A stretch of DNA of 64,000 nucleotides from an uncultured Flavobacteriaceae bacterium (GTDB lineage Bacteria; Bacteroidota; Bacteroidia; Flavobacteriales; Flavobacteriaceae): positions 1 through 64,000 of the forward strand of contig CAJJDI010000010.1 of the NCBI GenBank assembly GCA_905182835.1, in the 5' to 3' direction. Below are positions 53,575 to 61,793 of the stretch, in pieces. The notes under the pieces are model-generated. The model made no database searches, was not told where the DNA came from, and saw only the letters and a list, made by a program, of their open reading frames with translations. The position numbers were made by a program, and so were the translations under genes. The number at the start of each line of letters is the position of its first letter. Within the stretch, counting starts at the first letter, position 1.

Positions 53575-55377
53575 TTAATTGAATTTATTATCTAAATCTT
53601 GTGATGTTAAAGTAATATATGTTCTCTTATTAAATGGTGATATATTTGGTTCTTTACAAGCAAACAATCCATTAACAATATACTCCATCTCATTGGAATT
53701 TAACTTTTGACCATTTTTAATTGACATACTTTTAGCCAGGGATTTTGAGATCATATCTGTTTGACTGAAATTGTCATCAGGAATTTCATTACTAATATTA
53801 TCTAACAACTGTCTAATTATTAGCTCTAAGTTACTCTCTTCAATGGAGGCTGGTAATGATGAAAATGATAAAGTTTCATTATTAACAATTTTAAATAAAA
53901 AACCTGAATTATTTAATTGAGTTTTAAAGTTATCAATTATAGCAATTTCTTTTATAGACATATGAATATCTACAGGGTATAATAATTTTTGTGATTCATT
54001 TCCTTGAACGGTAATGTATTTAAGGAAGTTTTCATATAAGATACGTTGGTGAGCTCTGTTTTGATTTATAATAACTAATCCAGATTTGATTTTATTTACT
54101 AAATATTTATTACTAAGTTGGAATACAGTTGGTTTGGAATCATCTTTTAAACTATCAGTTATGTCAAATTGCGAATCTAAATTTTCAGATAGACTAGAGT
54201 AAACTAACTCTTCATTTTTAGGGGAATTAAGATCGTTAGCTCTAAGGTTAAACTCATTTTTATTATTTTCAAACGGATTGTAGCTGGGATTAACATCAAC
54301 ATCAATATTACCATTAGGTGCCATAGAGGCATATTTATATGGGATGTCTAGGTTTTTATCTCTGTCAAAATCTAAAATTGGTGATATATTAAATTGACCT
54401 AGACTATGCTTAATAGCAGATCTTAATATTGCATAAATTGTGTGATCATCATCAAACTTAATTTCAGTCTTAGTCGGATGTATATTTATATCTATCCTTT
54501 TAGGTTCAACTTCTAAGAAAAGAAAATAGGATGCATTATAACCAATATTAATAAGGCCTTCAAATGCAGAATTAACAGCATGGTTTAAATAGGGGCTTTT
54601 TATATACCTGTTATTTACAAAAAAGAATTGTTCCCCTCTAGATTTTTTAGAAAATTCAGGTTTAAAAATAAATCCAGAGAGTTTTAACACTTCTGTATCT
54701 TCTTCAACTGGCACAAGTTTTTCATTAGACTTAGAACCAAATATATTAACTATTCTTTGTCTAATGTTAGATGTTGGTAAACTAAATAATTGAGAATCAT
54801 TGTTATCAAATTCAAAATGAATTTCTGGGTGCGCTAATGCAACTCTATGAAATTCATTTATAATATGCCTTACCTCTACATTATCAGATTTTAAAAAATT
54901 TCTTCTAGCAGGTACATTATAAAAAAGGTTTTTAACGGAAATAGAGGAACCTATATTTGAAACTATTGATTTATTTTGAATGATGTTGTTACCTTCAATT
55001 CGTATAAAAGTACCAATATCACTGGCTTCATCTTTTGTAATTAATTCTGTATGAGAAATCGCAGCTATACTTGCAAGCGCTTCACCTCTAAAACCTTTAG
55101 TAGATAAATTAAATAGATCTGCAGCATTTGTGATTTTCGAGGTCGAATGTCGTTCAAAACAAATAATAGCATCCTTTTGAGACATACCAGAACCGTTGTC
55201 TACTACTTGAATAAGAGTTCTACCTGCTTCTTTTATTAATAATGAGATTTTATTAGCACCTGAATCTATGGAGTTTTCTAATAATTCTTTGACCACAGAT
55301 GAAGGTCGTTGAACAACTTCTCCAGCGGCAATTTGATTCGCAACATGATCAGGTAATAATTTAATTATATCACTCAT
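53575..55377 (-). CDS. mutL: DNA mismatch repair protein MutL
   Basis: 600 residues. GHKL ATPase domain with KELLENSIDSGANKISLLI (E, N), VVDNGSGM and TKGFRGEALASIAAISHTEL. The N-terminal 330 residues are very well conserved. The C-terminal dimerisation domain lacks the metal-binding endonuclease motif D-Q-H-A-x-x-E-x-x-x-x-E: the equivalent place reads VIINQNRAHQRILYENFLK, and the end motif is ACKEPNISPFNKRTYI. So nicking activity is doubtful. It works with MutS in mismatch repair. The start overlaps the stop of the upstream small gene by one base. Confidence 0.95.
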   Translation of the reverse strand: MSDIIKLLPDHVANQIAAGEVVQRPSSVVKELLENSIDSGANKISLLIKEAGRTLIQVVDNGSGMSQKDAIICFERHSTSKITNAADLFNLSTKGFRGEALASIAAISHTELITKDEASDIGTFIRIEGNNIIQNKSIVSNIGSSISVKNLFYNVPARRNFLKSDNVEVRHIINEFHRVALAHPEIHFEFDNNDSQLFSLPTSNIRQRIVNIFGSKSNEKLVPVEEDTEVLKLSGFIFKPEFSKKSRGEQFFFVNNRYIKSPYLNHAVNSAFEGLINIGYNASYFLFLEVEPKRIDINIHPTKTEIKFDDDHTIYAILRSAIKHSLGQFNISPILDFDRDKNLDIPYKYASMAPNGNIDVDVNPSYNPFENNKNEFNLRANDLNSPKNEELVYSSLSENLDSQFDITDSLKDDSKPTVFQLSNKYLVNKIKSGLVIINQNRAHQRILYENFLKYITVQGNESQKLLYPVDIHMSIKEIAIIDNFKTQLNNSGFLFKIVNNETLSFSSLPASIEESNLELIIRQLLDNISNEIPDDNFSQTDMISKSLAKSMSIKNGQKLNSNEMEYIVNGLFACKEPNISPFNKRTYITLTSQDLDNKFN

Positions 55378-55652
55378 TAATTATGAAAAATTTTTAAATC
55401 GAAATCAATAAAATATAGAAATATTAAAATCAGAATTGAAATAATTACAAACAACCTGATTTTTACTGATTTCTCGGTTTGATTATTATAATCATTAACA
55501 GCCTTAGTCATTTTATTCTTAATACCACTAGTCGAACCTAACGTTGTTCTGAATTCATCAAATTTAGGTTTTATTTTAAACTTTGTTTTAGCAAATCTTC
55601 CAGAATAATTATAAACTTTATTATTCTTAGAATTAAAATTCAGCGAGCCCAT
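55377..55652 (-). CDS. Small membrane protein between ribH and mutL
   Basis: 91 residues. A soluble basic N-terminal part (about 1-65) and a single C-terminal membrane helix (about 66-85, IRLFVIISILILIFLYFIDF). It is not a riboflavin synthase subunit, although relatives in this position are sometimes labelled so. Function unknown. Conserved position between ribH and mutL in flavobacteria. It overlaps mutL by one base (TAATG). Confidence 0.8.
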   Translation of the reverse strand: MGSLNFNSKNNKVYNYSGRFAKTKFKIKPKFDEFRTTLGSTSGIKNKMTKAVNDYNNQTEKSVKIRLFVIISILILIFLYFIDFDLKIFHN

Positions 55653-55708
55653 TATAAATTTTTAAATAAAAATAACGAATAATATGTTTTATTAAGATAG
55701 TTTCTTGA

Positions 55709-56185
55709 CTAATTTAAATTAGCAAGCTGTAAAGCAGTGATTGCAGCTTCAACCCCTTTATTACCAAATTTACCTCCAGATCTGTCAATCGACTGTTGTT
55801 TGATATTATCTGTTAGTACACAAAAAACAACTGGAATATCAAAGTTAATGTTTAAGTCTATTATTCCTTTGGATACGGATTGACAAATATAATTAAAATG
55901 TTCAGTCTCTCCTTTAATAACACAACCTATAGCTATAACTACGTCAACACCAGATTGAATCATTTTTTTAGATCCAAAAACTAATTCAAAACTTCCGGGG
56001 ACATCTATTCTTTTAATATTATCAGATATAACTCCACAATTTAAAAGGGTATCATAAGCTCCACTATATAAAGACTCCGTAATATCTTCATTCCAGTTTG
56101 AAACCACTAAACCTATAGTTAAACCAACTCCACTAGGAACTTTACTTACATCATAATTCGACAAGTCAGAATTTTGAGTACTCAT
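55709..56185 (-). CDS. ribH: 6,7-dimethyl-8-ribityllumazine synthase
   Basis: 158 residues. Penultimate step of riboflavin synthesis; condenses the ribityl-uracil with dihydroxybutanone phosphate. Motifs VVSNWNEDITESLYSGA (phosphate site), VPGSFELVFGSK, VIAIGCVIKGETEHFNYICQ (catalytic His in E-H-F) and VFCVLTDN. Length is standard for the capsid-forming enzyme. It is 5 nt after the TPR gene and 56 nt before the small membrane protein gene. Confidence 0.96.
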   Translation of the reverse strand: MSTQNSDLSNYDVSKVPSGVGLTIGLVVSNWNEDITESLYSGAYDTLLNCGVISDNIKRIDVPGSFELVFGSKKMIQSGVDVVIAIGCVIKGETEHFNYICQSVSKGIIDLNINFDIPVVFCVLTDNIKQQSIDRSGGKFGNKGVEAAITALQLANLN

Positions 56186-56190
56186 AATAA

Positions 56191-56955
56191 TTATTTAGAC
56201 GAAGCACTAGCCATACCAATTAATGCTTCAATATTAGTAGCCTCAATTGAACTTGAGAATTCACTTTTGATTCTATTAAAAAAGTTTAATGATTTTTTTG
56301 GCTGATCAATTTCTAGACCAACATAACCAGCTTTTAGTAAATACATTGGAGTAGTAAAGTCATTTGAAGAATAATTAATTGCCTTTTCATAATATTCCAT
56401 GGCATCTTCAAATTGATTTAATTGAGAAAAACTATCCCCAATTGACCCTGTAGCAGTAGCACCTAGGATTTGATCCTCTGATTTAAATTTACTCAAATAC
56501 TTAATAGCATTTTGGTAGTCGTTCAAATTCAAATAAGACATTCCAGCATAATAACTAGCAAGATTGGAAGCCTTAGTACCAGAATAATTCTCTATAATAT
56601 CTATCATTCCAAATTTACCGTCTGTTCCGTTAAGAGAAAGGGTGAATAAAGAATCATTTTTAGTTTGATTAGCAGACTCAAAATAAGTTTGAGCGTGGTG
56701 CATTTCGTTCATTGCATTAGATTCCGCTGGTTGTTGAATGTACTTATCAAAACCTAAGTACCCTAAAACAAAAACTGCTGCGATAGCAATCAAAACAAAA
56801 ATGTATTTCTGATTTGCAGCAACCCATTCCTCGGTCTTAGAAGCTCCGTCGTCTAAAGTGTTAAAAACTCCAGCTGTTGCTGATTTATTTTCTAACTCTT
56901 CTAAATTGCTAAGAGATGATTTAGATTTAGATCCTTTTTTTTTATAAGTTGCCAT
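56191..56955 (-). CDS. TPR membrane protein, YfgM-like
   Basis: 254 residues. Basic N-terminus (MATYKKKGSKSKSSLSNLEE), one membrane helix (about 50-69, YIFVLIAIAAVFVLGYLGF), then a periplasmic TPR region (about 80-240: ASYYAGMSYLNLNDYQNAIK, GSIGDSFSQLNQFEDAMEYY). This layout matches YfgM-type ancillary proteins of the SecYEG/periplasmic chaperone network and flavobacterial homologues. It heads the seven-gene run down to the EEP gene. A putative -7 element (TATTTTTG) precedes it. Confidence 0.88.
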   Translation of the reverse strand: MATYKKKGSKSKSSLSNLEELENKSATAGVFNTLDDGASKTEEWVAANQKYIFVLIAIAAVFVLGYLGFDKYIQQPAESNAMNEMHHAQTYFESANQTKNDSLFTLSLNGTDGKFGMIDIIENYSGTKASNLASYYAGMSYLNLNDYQNAIKYLSKFKSEDQILGATATGSIGDSFSQLNQFEDAMEYYEKAINYSSNDFTTPMYLLKAGYVGLEIDQPKKSLNFFNRIKSEFSSSIEATNIEALIGMASASSK

Positions 56956-56976
56956 AAATTAAAAATATTTGAGTCG

Positions 56977-56984
56977 CAAAAATA
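56977..56984 (-). promoter_or_regulatory. Putative -7 promoter element of the ribH-mutL-rhomboid operon
   Basis: Reverse strand TATTTTTG matches TAnnTTTG, 21 nt before the ATG at 56955, in the 125-bp gap shared with recF. No TTG at -33 spacing. Confidence 0.45.
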
Positions 56985-57080
56985 TATTTTTATTCTTAAA
57001 AAAGGATAAAATATTTGTAATTTTTCAATAATTTGCAGTATTAAATCTCAATTTAATCATTTTTTTTATTAATACCTGCA

Positions 57081-58160
57081 ATGATATTAAAATCTGTAAC
57101 ATTAACTAATTATAAAAGTTTTAGCAGTAAAACGATAAAATTAGACCCTAACATTAATTGTTTTATAGGTCCAAATGGAGTGGGTAAGTCAAATATATTA
57201 GATGCTATATACCATTTGTCTTTCGGTAAAAGCTATTTTAATCCTATTTCTTCACAAAATATAAAACACGGGGAAGACTTTTTTGCTATTAAAGGTTCTT
57301 ATGAAAAAAACTTAAAAGAAGAAGTGGTAATAATTAACTTTAAAAGGAATGATAAAAAAGTAATTAAAAGAAATAATAAGCAATATGAGAGATTTAGTGA
57401 TCACATAGGCTTATTACCATTAGTAATTATCTCCCCAAGTGATAGAAATTTAATTGCAGAAGGGAGTGAAATAAGAAGAAAATTTCTAGATAGTGTAATA
57501 TCTCAAAGTGATAAAAAGTATTTAGATAGTCTTATCAACTATAATAAAGTACTGGCTCAAAGAAATAGTTTGCTTAAACTGTTTTATAAAAATAAAAACA
57601 TTGACAATCAAACTATACATGTTTACGACCAACAATTAGAGTCAATTGGAGAAGATATTTTTATGAAAAGAAAATCTTTTTTAAAAGACTTTGTTCCTGT
57701 ATTTAAAAATAAATACAAATCTATATCTAACGACAATGAAGATGTTGATATAAGTTACAAAACTGATCTAGAAAACGAGAGGTTATCTGTTTTACTCAAA
57801 AACAGTTTAGAAAAAGACATGTTTTTACAATACACCTCTAAAGGAATTCATAAAGATGATTTAGTTTTTAACATTAATAACTATTCAGTTAAAAAATTTG
57901 GTAGTCAAGGGCAACAGAAGTCTCTATTAATAGCATTAAAGTTAGCGCAATTTGATTTTTTAAAAAATCAGAATAAAAACAATCCAATTTTATTATTAGA
58001 TGATATTTTTGATAAATTAGACAAAAACAGAGTAAAACAAATAATAAATTTAGTTAGCGCTGATGATTTTGGTCAAATTTTTATTTCTGATACAGATGAA
58101 GAGAGAACAAAAGAATCAATAAAAGAAATTAACAACTCAAATTCAATATTTAACCTGTGA
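57081..58160 (+). CDS. recF: DNA replication and repair protein RecF
   Basis: 359 residues. SMC-like ATPase that helps RecA load at gapped DNA. KSVTLTNYKSFSSKTIKL, Walker A FIGPNGVGKSNILDAIYHL (about 30-48), SAGQ-type signature KFGSQGQQKSLLIALKLAQF (about 273-292) and Walker B PILLLDDIFDKLD. Standard length. It is divergent from the TPR operon by 125 bp and is not next to dnaA or gyrB in this window. Its stop codon overlaps the GTG start of the following lipoprotein gene. Confidence 0.96.
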   Translation: MILKSVTLTNYKSFSSKTIKLDPNINCFIGPNGVGKSNILDAIYHLSFGKSYFNPISSQNIKHGEDFFAIKGSYEKNLKEEVVIINFKRNDKKVIKRNNKQYERFSDHIGLLPLVIISPSDRNLIAEGSEIRRKFLDSVISQSDKKYLDSLINYNKVLAQRNSLLKLFYKNKNIDNQTIHVYDQQLESIGEDIFMKRKSFLKDFVPVFKNKYKSISNDNEDVDISYKTDLENERLSVLLKNSLEKDMFLQYTSKGIHKDDLVFNINNYSVKKFGSQGQQKSLLIALKLAQFDFLKNQNKNNPILLLDDIFDKLDKNRVKQIINLVSADDFGQIFISDTDEERTKESIKEINNSNSIFNL

Positions 58161-58567
58161 AAAAAATTATAATTTTAATTTGTATTACTTTTTCCTGTGA
58201 AAATAGATCAAATATTGATTTAAGTTTATTAAATGGTTATTGGGAAATCCAATCTGTTAAACAAAATAATAAACTCCTAAAAACTTATCCATTTAGCGGT
58301 ACGATTGATTATTTTGAACTAAAAGAAAACAAAGGCATAAGAAAGAAAGTTAATCCAAAGTTTGATGGAAAATTCATCACCTCTATGCACCAAATCAATT
58401 TTAATATCATTTATAATAATGATATAATTGAAATAGAATATTATGACAAAAAAAGTCATAAGTATAAAGAAACTATAACTAAATTAGACTCGGTTGATTT
58501 ATATATAACTAATAAAGATAATTACATATACCATTATAAAGTATATGAGAAACTAAATTTAGATTAA
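58157..58567 (+). CDS. Small lipoprotein of unknown function (lipocalin-like size)
   Basis: 136 residues starting at GTG 58157, which overlaps the recF stop (GTGA). Signal peptide with lipobox ITFSC (C14). The mature part is beta-rich; LNGYWEIQSVKQNNKLL followed by predicted strands is reminiscent of small lipocalin-like lipoproteins of Bacteroidota, but I cannot assign a ligand. It is directly followed by the DUF721 gene. It has no obvious functional link to RecF. Confidence 0.75.
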   Translation: MKKIIILICITFSCENRSNIDLSLLNGYWEIQSVKQNNKLLKTYPFSGTIDYFELKENKGIRKKVNPKFDGKFITSMHQINFNIIYNNDIIEIEYYDKKSHKYKETITKLDSVDLYITNKDNYIYHYKVYEKLNLD

Positions 58568-58855
58568 ATGAATGCAGATGAAATTAAAATAGGCAGTTTA
58601 CTTAACAACTTCTTGAAAAAGAATAATTTAGAAAAAGGGCTTGACAAAGTAGATGCGAAGGATGCTTGGTTTAAAATAATGGAAAATGGAGTAAGTAATT
58701 ACACAACAGATGTTCATTTGAAAAATAAAACTCTTTATGTAAGTCTAAGCTCATCTACTCTAAGAGAAGAACTAAGTTATGGAAAGGAAAAAATAATAAA
58801 CCTTTTAAATACTGCATTAGAAAAAGAAGCAATTACAAAAATAATTCTTAGATAA
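58568..58855 (+). CDS. DUF721 (DciA-like) protein
   Basis: 95 residues. SLLNNFLKKNNLEKGLDKVD, DAWFKIMENGVSNYT and LYVSLSSSTLREELSYGKEK match the DUF721 family. DciA, a member with a longer form, loads the replicative helicase DnaB in bacteria without DnaC, so a replication role is plausible next to recF. It is a minimal version of the domain. It abuts both neighbours (stop 58567, next start 58856). Confidence 0.88.
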   Translation: MNADEIKIGSLLNNFLKKNNLEKGLDKVDAKDAWFKIMENGVSNYTTDVHLKNKTLYVSLSSSTLREELSYGKEKIINLLNTALEKEAITKIILR

Positions 58856-59389
58856 ATGATACACTACATTCATGTGTGCTATATCTTATTTCAAATAATT
58901 ATCATGCAACAAAACCAAAATAACATAACAAATAACTTTGATCAATGGTTTGTAGTTAACGATAATGTTATGGGAGGTGTGTCAGAATCGAATATTAGTA
59001 TTAGTGATAATAATACATTAATTTTTAAGGGCAGAGTTTCTTTAGACAATAATGGTGGTTTTGCTTCCATAAGATACAATTCAGTAAATTTAAAAGCCAA
59101 TAAAGATCAAAAAATTAAAATAACTCTGATTGGCGATTCAAAAGAATATCAATTAAGAATTAAACCAAATCGATCTTTATACTACACCTATTCAAAGTCT
59201 TTTAAAACCACCAAATCTAAACAAACAATAGTGATTCCATTAAATGAATTTGTAGCTCAATTCAGAGGTAGAAGGTTAAATAAAGTTAATTTCAACTATG
59301 ATCAAATTGATGAATTTGGAATACTTATAGGCAATAAAAGAAACGAAGAATTTAAACTAGAAATAATTAATATTGAATTGATTAATTGA
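58856..59389 (+). CDS. CIA30-family protein
   Basis: 177 residues. FDQWFVVNDNVMGGVSESNI (about 29-48), FKGRVSLDNNGGFASIRY and LRIKPNRSLYYTYSKSFKT fit the CIA30 domain (complex I intermediate-associated protein 30), a galactose-binding-like fold. The mitochondrial relative helps complex I assembly; the bacterial role is not established. A second in-frame ATG at residue 17 is a possible start if the first hydrophobic segment is not a real signal. It directly follows the DUF721 stop. Confidence 0.88.
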   Translation: MIHYIHVCYILFQIIIMQQNQNNITNNFDQWFVVNDNVMGGVSESNISISDNNTLIFKGRVSLDNNGGFASIRYNSVNLKANKDQKIKITLIGDSKEYQLRIKPNRSLYYTYSKSFKTTKSKQTIVIPLNEFVAQFRGRRLNKVNFNYDQIDEFGILIGNKRNEEFKLEIINIELIN

Positions 59390-59429
59390 AAGTTTCAGAC
59401 CTAAAAAGGGAAGATCAATATATTTAATG

Positions 59430-59437
59430 TATATTTG
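59430..59437 (+). promoter_or_regulatory. -7 promoter element of the cold-shock gene
   Basis: TATATTTG matches TAnnTTTG, 29 nt before the ATG at 59467. No TTG at -33 spacing. Confidence 0.5.
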
Positions 59438-59466
59438 CAGCTTATTATAACATTTAAATTAAAAAC

Positions 59467-59658
59467 ATGAGTAAAGGAACAGTAAAATTTTTCAATGACA
59501 CAAAAGGTTTCGGCTTTATCGTTGAAGATGAATCAAACAAAGAACATTTTGTACACATTTCTGGATTAATCGATGAGATTAGAGAAGGAGATGCAGTTGA
59601 ATTCGATTTAACAGAAGGCAAAAAAGGTCTTAACGCAGTAAATGTAAAAGTTTTATAA
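59467..59658 (+). CDS. cspA: Cold-shock domain protein
   Basis: 63 residues, a single cold-shock domain that binds single-stranded RNA and DNA and melts secondary structure. MSKGTVKFFNDTKGFGFIVE contains RNP1 (KGFGFI), and EHFVHISGL contains RNP2 (FVHI). Usual CspA size. It stands alone with its own -7 element and a strong bidirectional terminator. The symbol denotes the family; which paralogue it is cannot be told. Confidence 0.95.
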   Translation: MSKGTVKFFNDTKGFGFIVEDESNKEHFVHISGLIDEIREGDAVEFDLTEGKKGLNAVNVKVL

Positions 59659-59679
59659 ATATAAAATTTAGATTTATCG

Positions 59680-59718
59680 AAAAAAAAAGAGTCAAATTTA
59701 ATTTGACTCTTTTTTTTT
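59680..59718. terminator. Bidirectional terminator between csp and ndk
   Basis: A perfect 18-bp inverted repeat (core AAGAGTCAAAT / ATTTGACTCTT, flanked by A9 and T9) with a 3-nt loop. It gives a T tract in both directions and serves the convergent csp and ndk genes. Confidence 0.93.
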
Positions 59719-59734
59719 GCAATTTATTTACTTG

Positions 59735-60154
59735 TTAATAAACTTCTCTTCCTGAGAAATGAAAATCACTTTCTATTTTAGCATTTTCATCACTATCACT
59801 TCCATGTACCGCATTTTCACTAATAGAATCAGCAAATTCGTTTCTAATAGTTCCTGCAGCTGCATCAGCTGGATTAGTAGCTCCAATTAGTAATCTAAAA
59901 TCTTCTACTGCATTATCTTTTTCTAAAATAGCAGCTACAATAGGACCTCTTGTCATATAACCAACCAAATCATTAAAGAAAGGACGATCCTTGTGAACAG
60001 AATAGAAGCTCTCTGCGTCTGACACGCTCATTTGAGTTAATTTCATAGCTAGAATTTTAAATCCAGCTGAATTAATCTTATTCATAATCGCGCCAATGTT
60101 CCCTTTTTCAACAGAATCAGGTTTAAGCATAGTGAAAGTTCTGTTTGTAATCAT
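59735..60154 (-). CDS. ndk: Nucleoside diphosphate kinase
   Basis: 139 residues. Transfers phosphate between nucleoside di- and triphosphates through a phosphohistidine. [20 protein letters not shown] at the start and [15 protein letters not shown] with the catalytic His (about 114). Standard length. Convergent with the cold-shock gene across a shared terminator. A putative -7 element TATTTTTG precedes it. Confidence 0.97.
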   Translation of the reverse strand: MITNRTFTMLKPDSVEKGNIGAIMNKINSAGFKILAMKLTQMSVSDAESFYSVHKDRPFFNDLVGYMTRGPIVAAILEKDNAVEDFRLLIGATNPADAAAGTIRNEFADSISENAVHGSDSDENAKIESDFHFSGREVY

Positions 60155-60178
60155 TTTTTATATTTTTATATTTAGCTG

Positions 60179-60186
60179 CAAAAATA
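60179..60186 (-). promoter_or_regulatory. Putative -7 promoter element of ndk
   Basis: Reverse strand TATTTTTG matches TAnnTTTG, 24 nt before the ndk ATG at 60154. No TTG at -33 spacing. Confidence 0.45.
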
Positions 60187-60241
60187 ATACATTTACACAA
60201 CTAATTAAATGATTTCGTAATATATCGTATATTCGTAGATT

Positions 60242-61258
60242 ATGATAAATATGGATATTAAAGAATTAAAGTCTCTACTTGAAACCTCAAAAAAAATTGT
60301 AGTAATTCCACACAAAAATCCTGATGGAGATGCTATTGGGTCTTGCGTGGCTATCAATGAAGTTTTAAAATCTTTAGGGCACAAGTCATTAATTATCTCT
60401 CCAAATAATTTTCCTGAATTTTTAAAATGGATAGATGATGAAAATGAAATTATAACCTATGAAAAAAATCCAGATTCATGCAATAATCATATCTCAGAAG
60501 CTGACTTAATATTTACCCTTGACTTTAATTCTTTATCAAGAATTGGTCCGATGGGTGGTTTCGTTAAGGAATCTAAGGCTAGTAAAATAATGATAGATCA
60601 CCATCAGAGTCCTGAAGATTATGCTAAATACATTTATTCTGATGTTAACATGAGTTCGACATGTGAAATGGTTTACCACTTTATAAGTAAGCTATCTCTA
60701 ACAGATAGAATTACCTCAAAAATAGCAAGTGCTCTTTACACTGGAATAATGACAGACACTGGATCTTTTAAATTTCCTTTAACCACATCCATTACTCATA
60801 ATGTTATATCTGAACTGATCAAAAAAGGAGCTAATGGAAATAAAATCAATAATTTAGTTTATGATAACAACTCTTACGGTAAGATCTTACTATTGAGTCA
60901 CGCTTTATCCAATATGGTAATCAACGTGGAGCATAAGACTGCCTATATGTATTTGAGTCAAGTAAACTTAAATAAATATAATTTTAAAAAAGGAGACACT
61001 GAAGGTTTTGTTAATTACGGACTATCAATAAAAGGCGTGAAATTTGCAGCGATATTTATAGAAAACGAAGTGGAAAAAATAATAAAAATTTCCTTTAGAT
61101 CTAAAGGGATTTTTAATGTTAACGAATTTTCAAGAAATAATTTTAATGGAGGTGGGCATATAAATGCAGCTGGAGGGTTCAGTAAAGAAAGCTTGAAGGA
61201 TACTATTTTAAAATTTGAAAATTTATTACCAAAATATAAAGTTGAGCTTAGTAGATGA
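60242..61258 (+). CDS. DHH-family phosphoesterase, NrnA-like
   Basis: 338 residues. DHH/DHHA1 phosphoesterase with VIPHKNPDGDAIGSCVAI (about 21-38), FTLDFNSLSRIG, MIDHHQSPEDYA and the C-terminal GGGHINAAGGF. Matches the bifunctional oligoribonuclease / 3'-phosphoadenosine phosphatase NrnA, which degrades nano-RNAs and pAp. The start could also be the ATG three codons downstream. It overlaps gldI by ATGA (61255-61258), the usual neighbour in gliding flavobacteria. Confidence 0.92.
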   Translation: MINMDIKELKSLLETSKKIVVIPHKNPDGDAIGSCVAINEVLKSLGHKSLIISPNNFPEFLKWIDDENEIITYEKNPDSCNNHISEADLIFTLDFNSLSRIGPMGGFVKESKASKIMIDHHQSPEDYAKYIYSDVNMSSTCEMVYHFISKLSLTDRITSKIASALYTGIMTDTGSFKFPLTTSITHNVISELIKKGANGNKINNLVYDNNSYGKILLLSHALSNMVINVEHKTAYMYLSQVNLNKYNFKKGDTEGFVNYGLSIKGVKFAAIFIENEVEKIIKISFRSKGIFNVNEFSRNNFNGGGHINAAGGFSKESLKDTILKFENLLPKYKVELSR

Positions 61259-61788
61259 GAATTTTAAATATAATTATTGTTTTTACAATCTTTTCTTGCT
61301 CCAATATTGAACCAAGGTATGCAATCAATCATATAAAGCATAGCAATAATAACACTCCATCTATATTAAAGAATATCATTGAAGAGCAAGATCAAATAGT
61401 AAATAATTATTTAACTGATTACCCAGATTATAACTACATAAATTCAAAAAAAGGATTCTGGTATTATTTTAACGAAGAAAAAAAGATAAACGATAAAAAA
61501 GCTAATTTTGGAGATCTTATTGAATTCAATTACTCTGTAAAAGGCTTAGATAATAATATTATTTACGACATTCAAACTGTTGGAGATCAAAGTTATATGA
61601 TGGATAAACAGCAAATATTTACTGGGCTAAATGATGCTTTAAAGATTTTAAAAACTGGAGAAATAGGTACATTTATTTTTCCATCTTATAAAGCTTATGG
61701 CATATATGGAGATTTGAATAAAATATCACCTAACACTGCTATTATTTGTACAATCAAAGTAAATTCTATAAATTCAATTAAAAATTAA
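61255..61788 (+). CDS. gldI: Gliding motility lipoprotein GldI, FKBP-type isomerase
   Basis: 177 residues. Signal peptide with lipobox TIFSC (C15). The FKBP-like domain (about 75-177) includes NFGDLIEFNYSVKGLDNN and YMMDKQQIFTGLNDALKILK and FPSYKAYGIYGD. In Flavobacterium johnsoniae, GldI is needed for gliding, which uses the T9SS; here several T9SS cargo proteins are encoded in the window. Neighbourhood (nrnA-like gene upstream, cyclophilin-FKBP gene downstream) matches the known gldI surroundings. Overlaps the upstream gene (ATGA). Whether the organism actually glides is unknown. Confidence 0.88.
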   Translation: MRILNIIIVFTIFSCSNIEPRYAINHIKHSNNNTPSILKNIIEEQDQIVNNYLTDYPDYNYINSKKGFWYYFNEEKKINDKKANFGDLIEFNYSVKGLDNNIIYDIQTVGDQSYMMDKQQIFTGLNDALKILKTGEIGTFIFPSYKAYGIYGDLNKISPNTAIICTIKVNSINSIKN

Positions 61789-61793
61789 TATAA

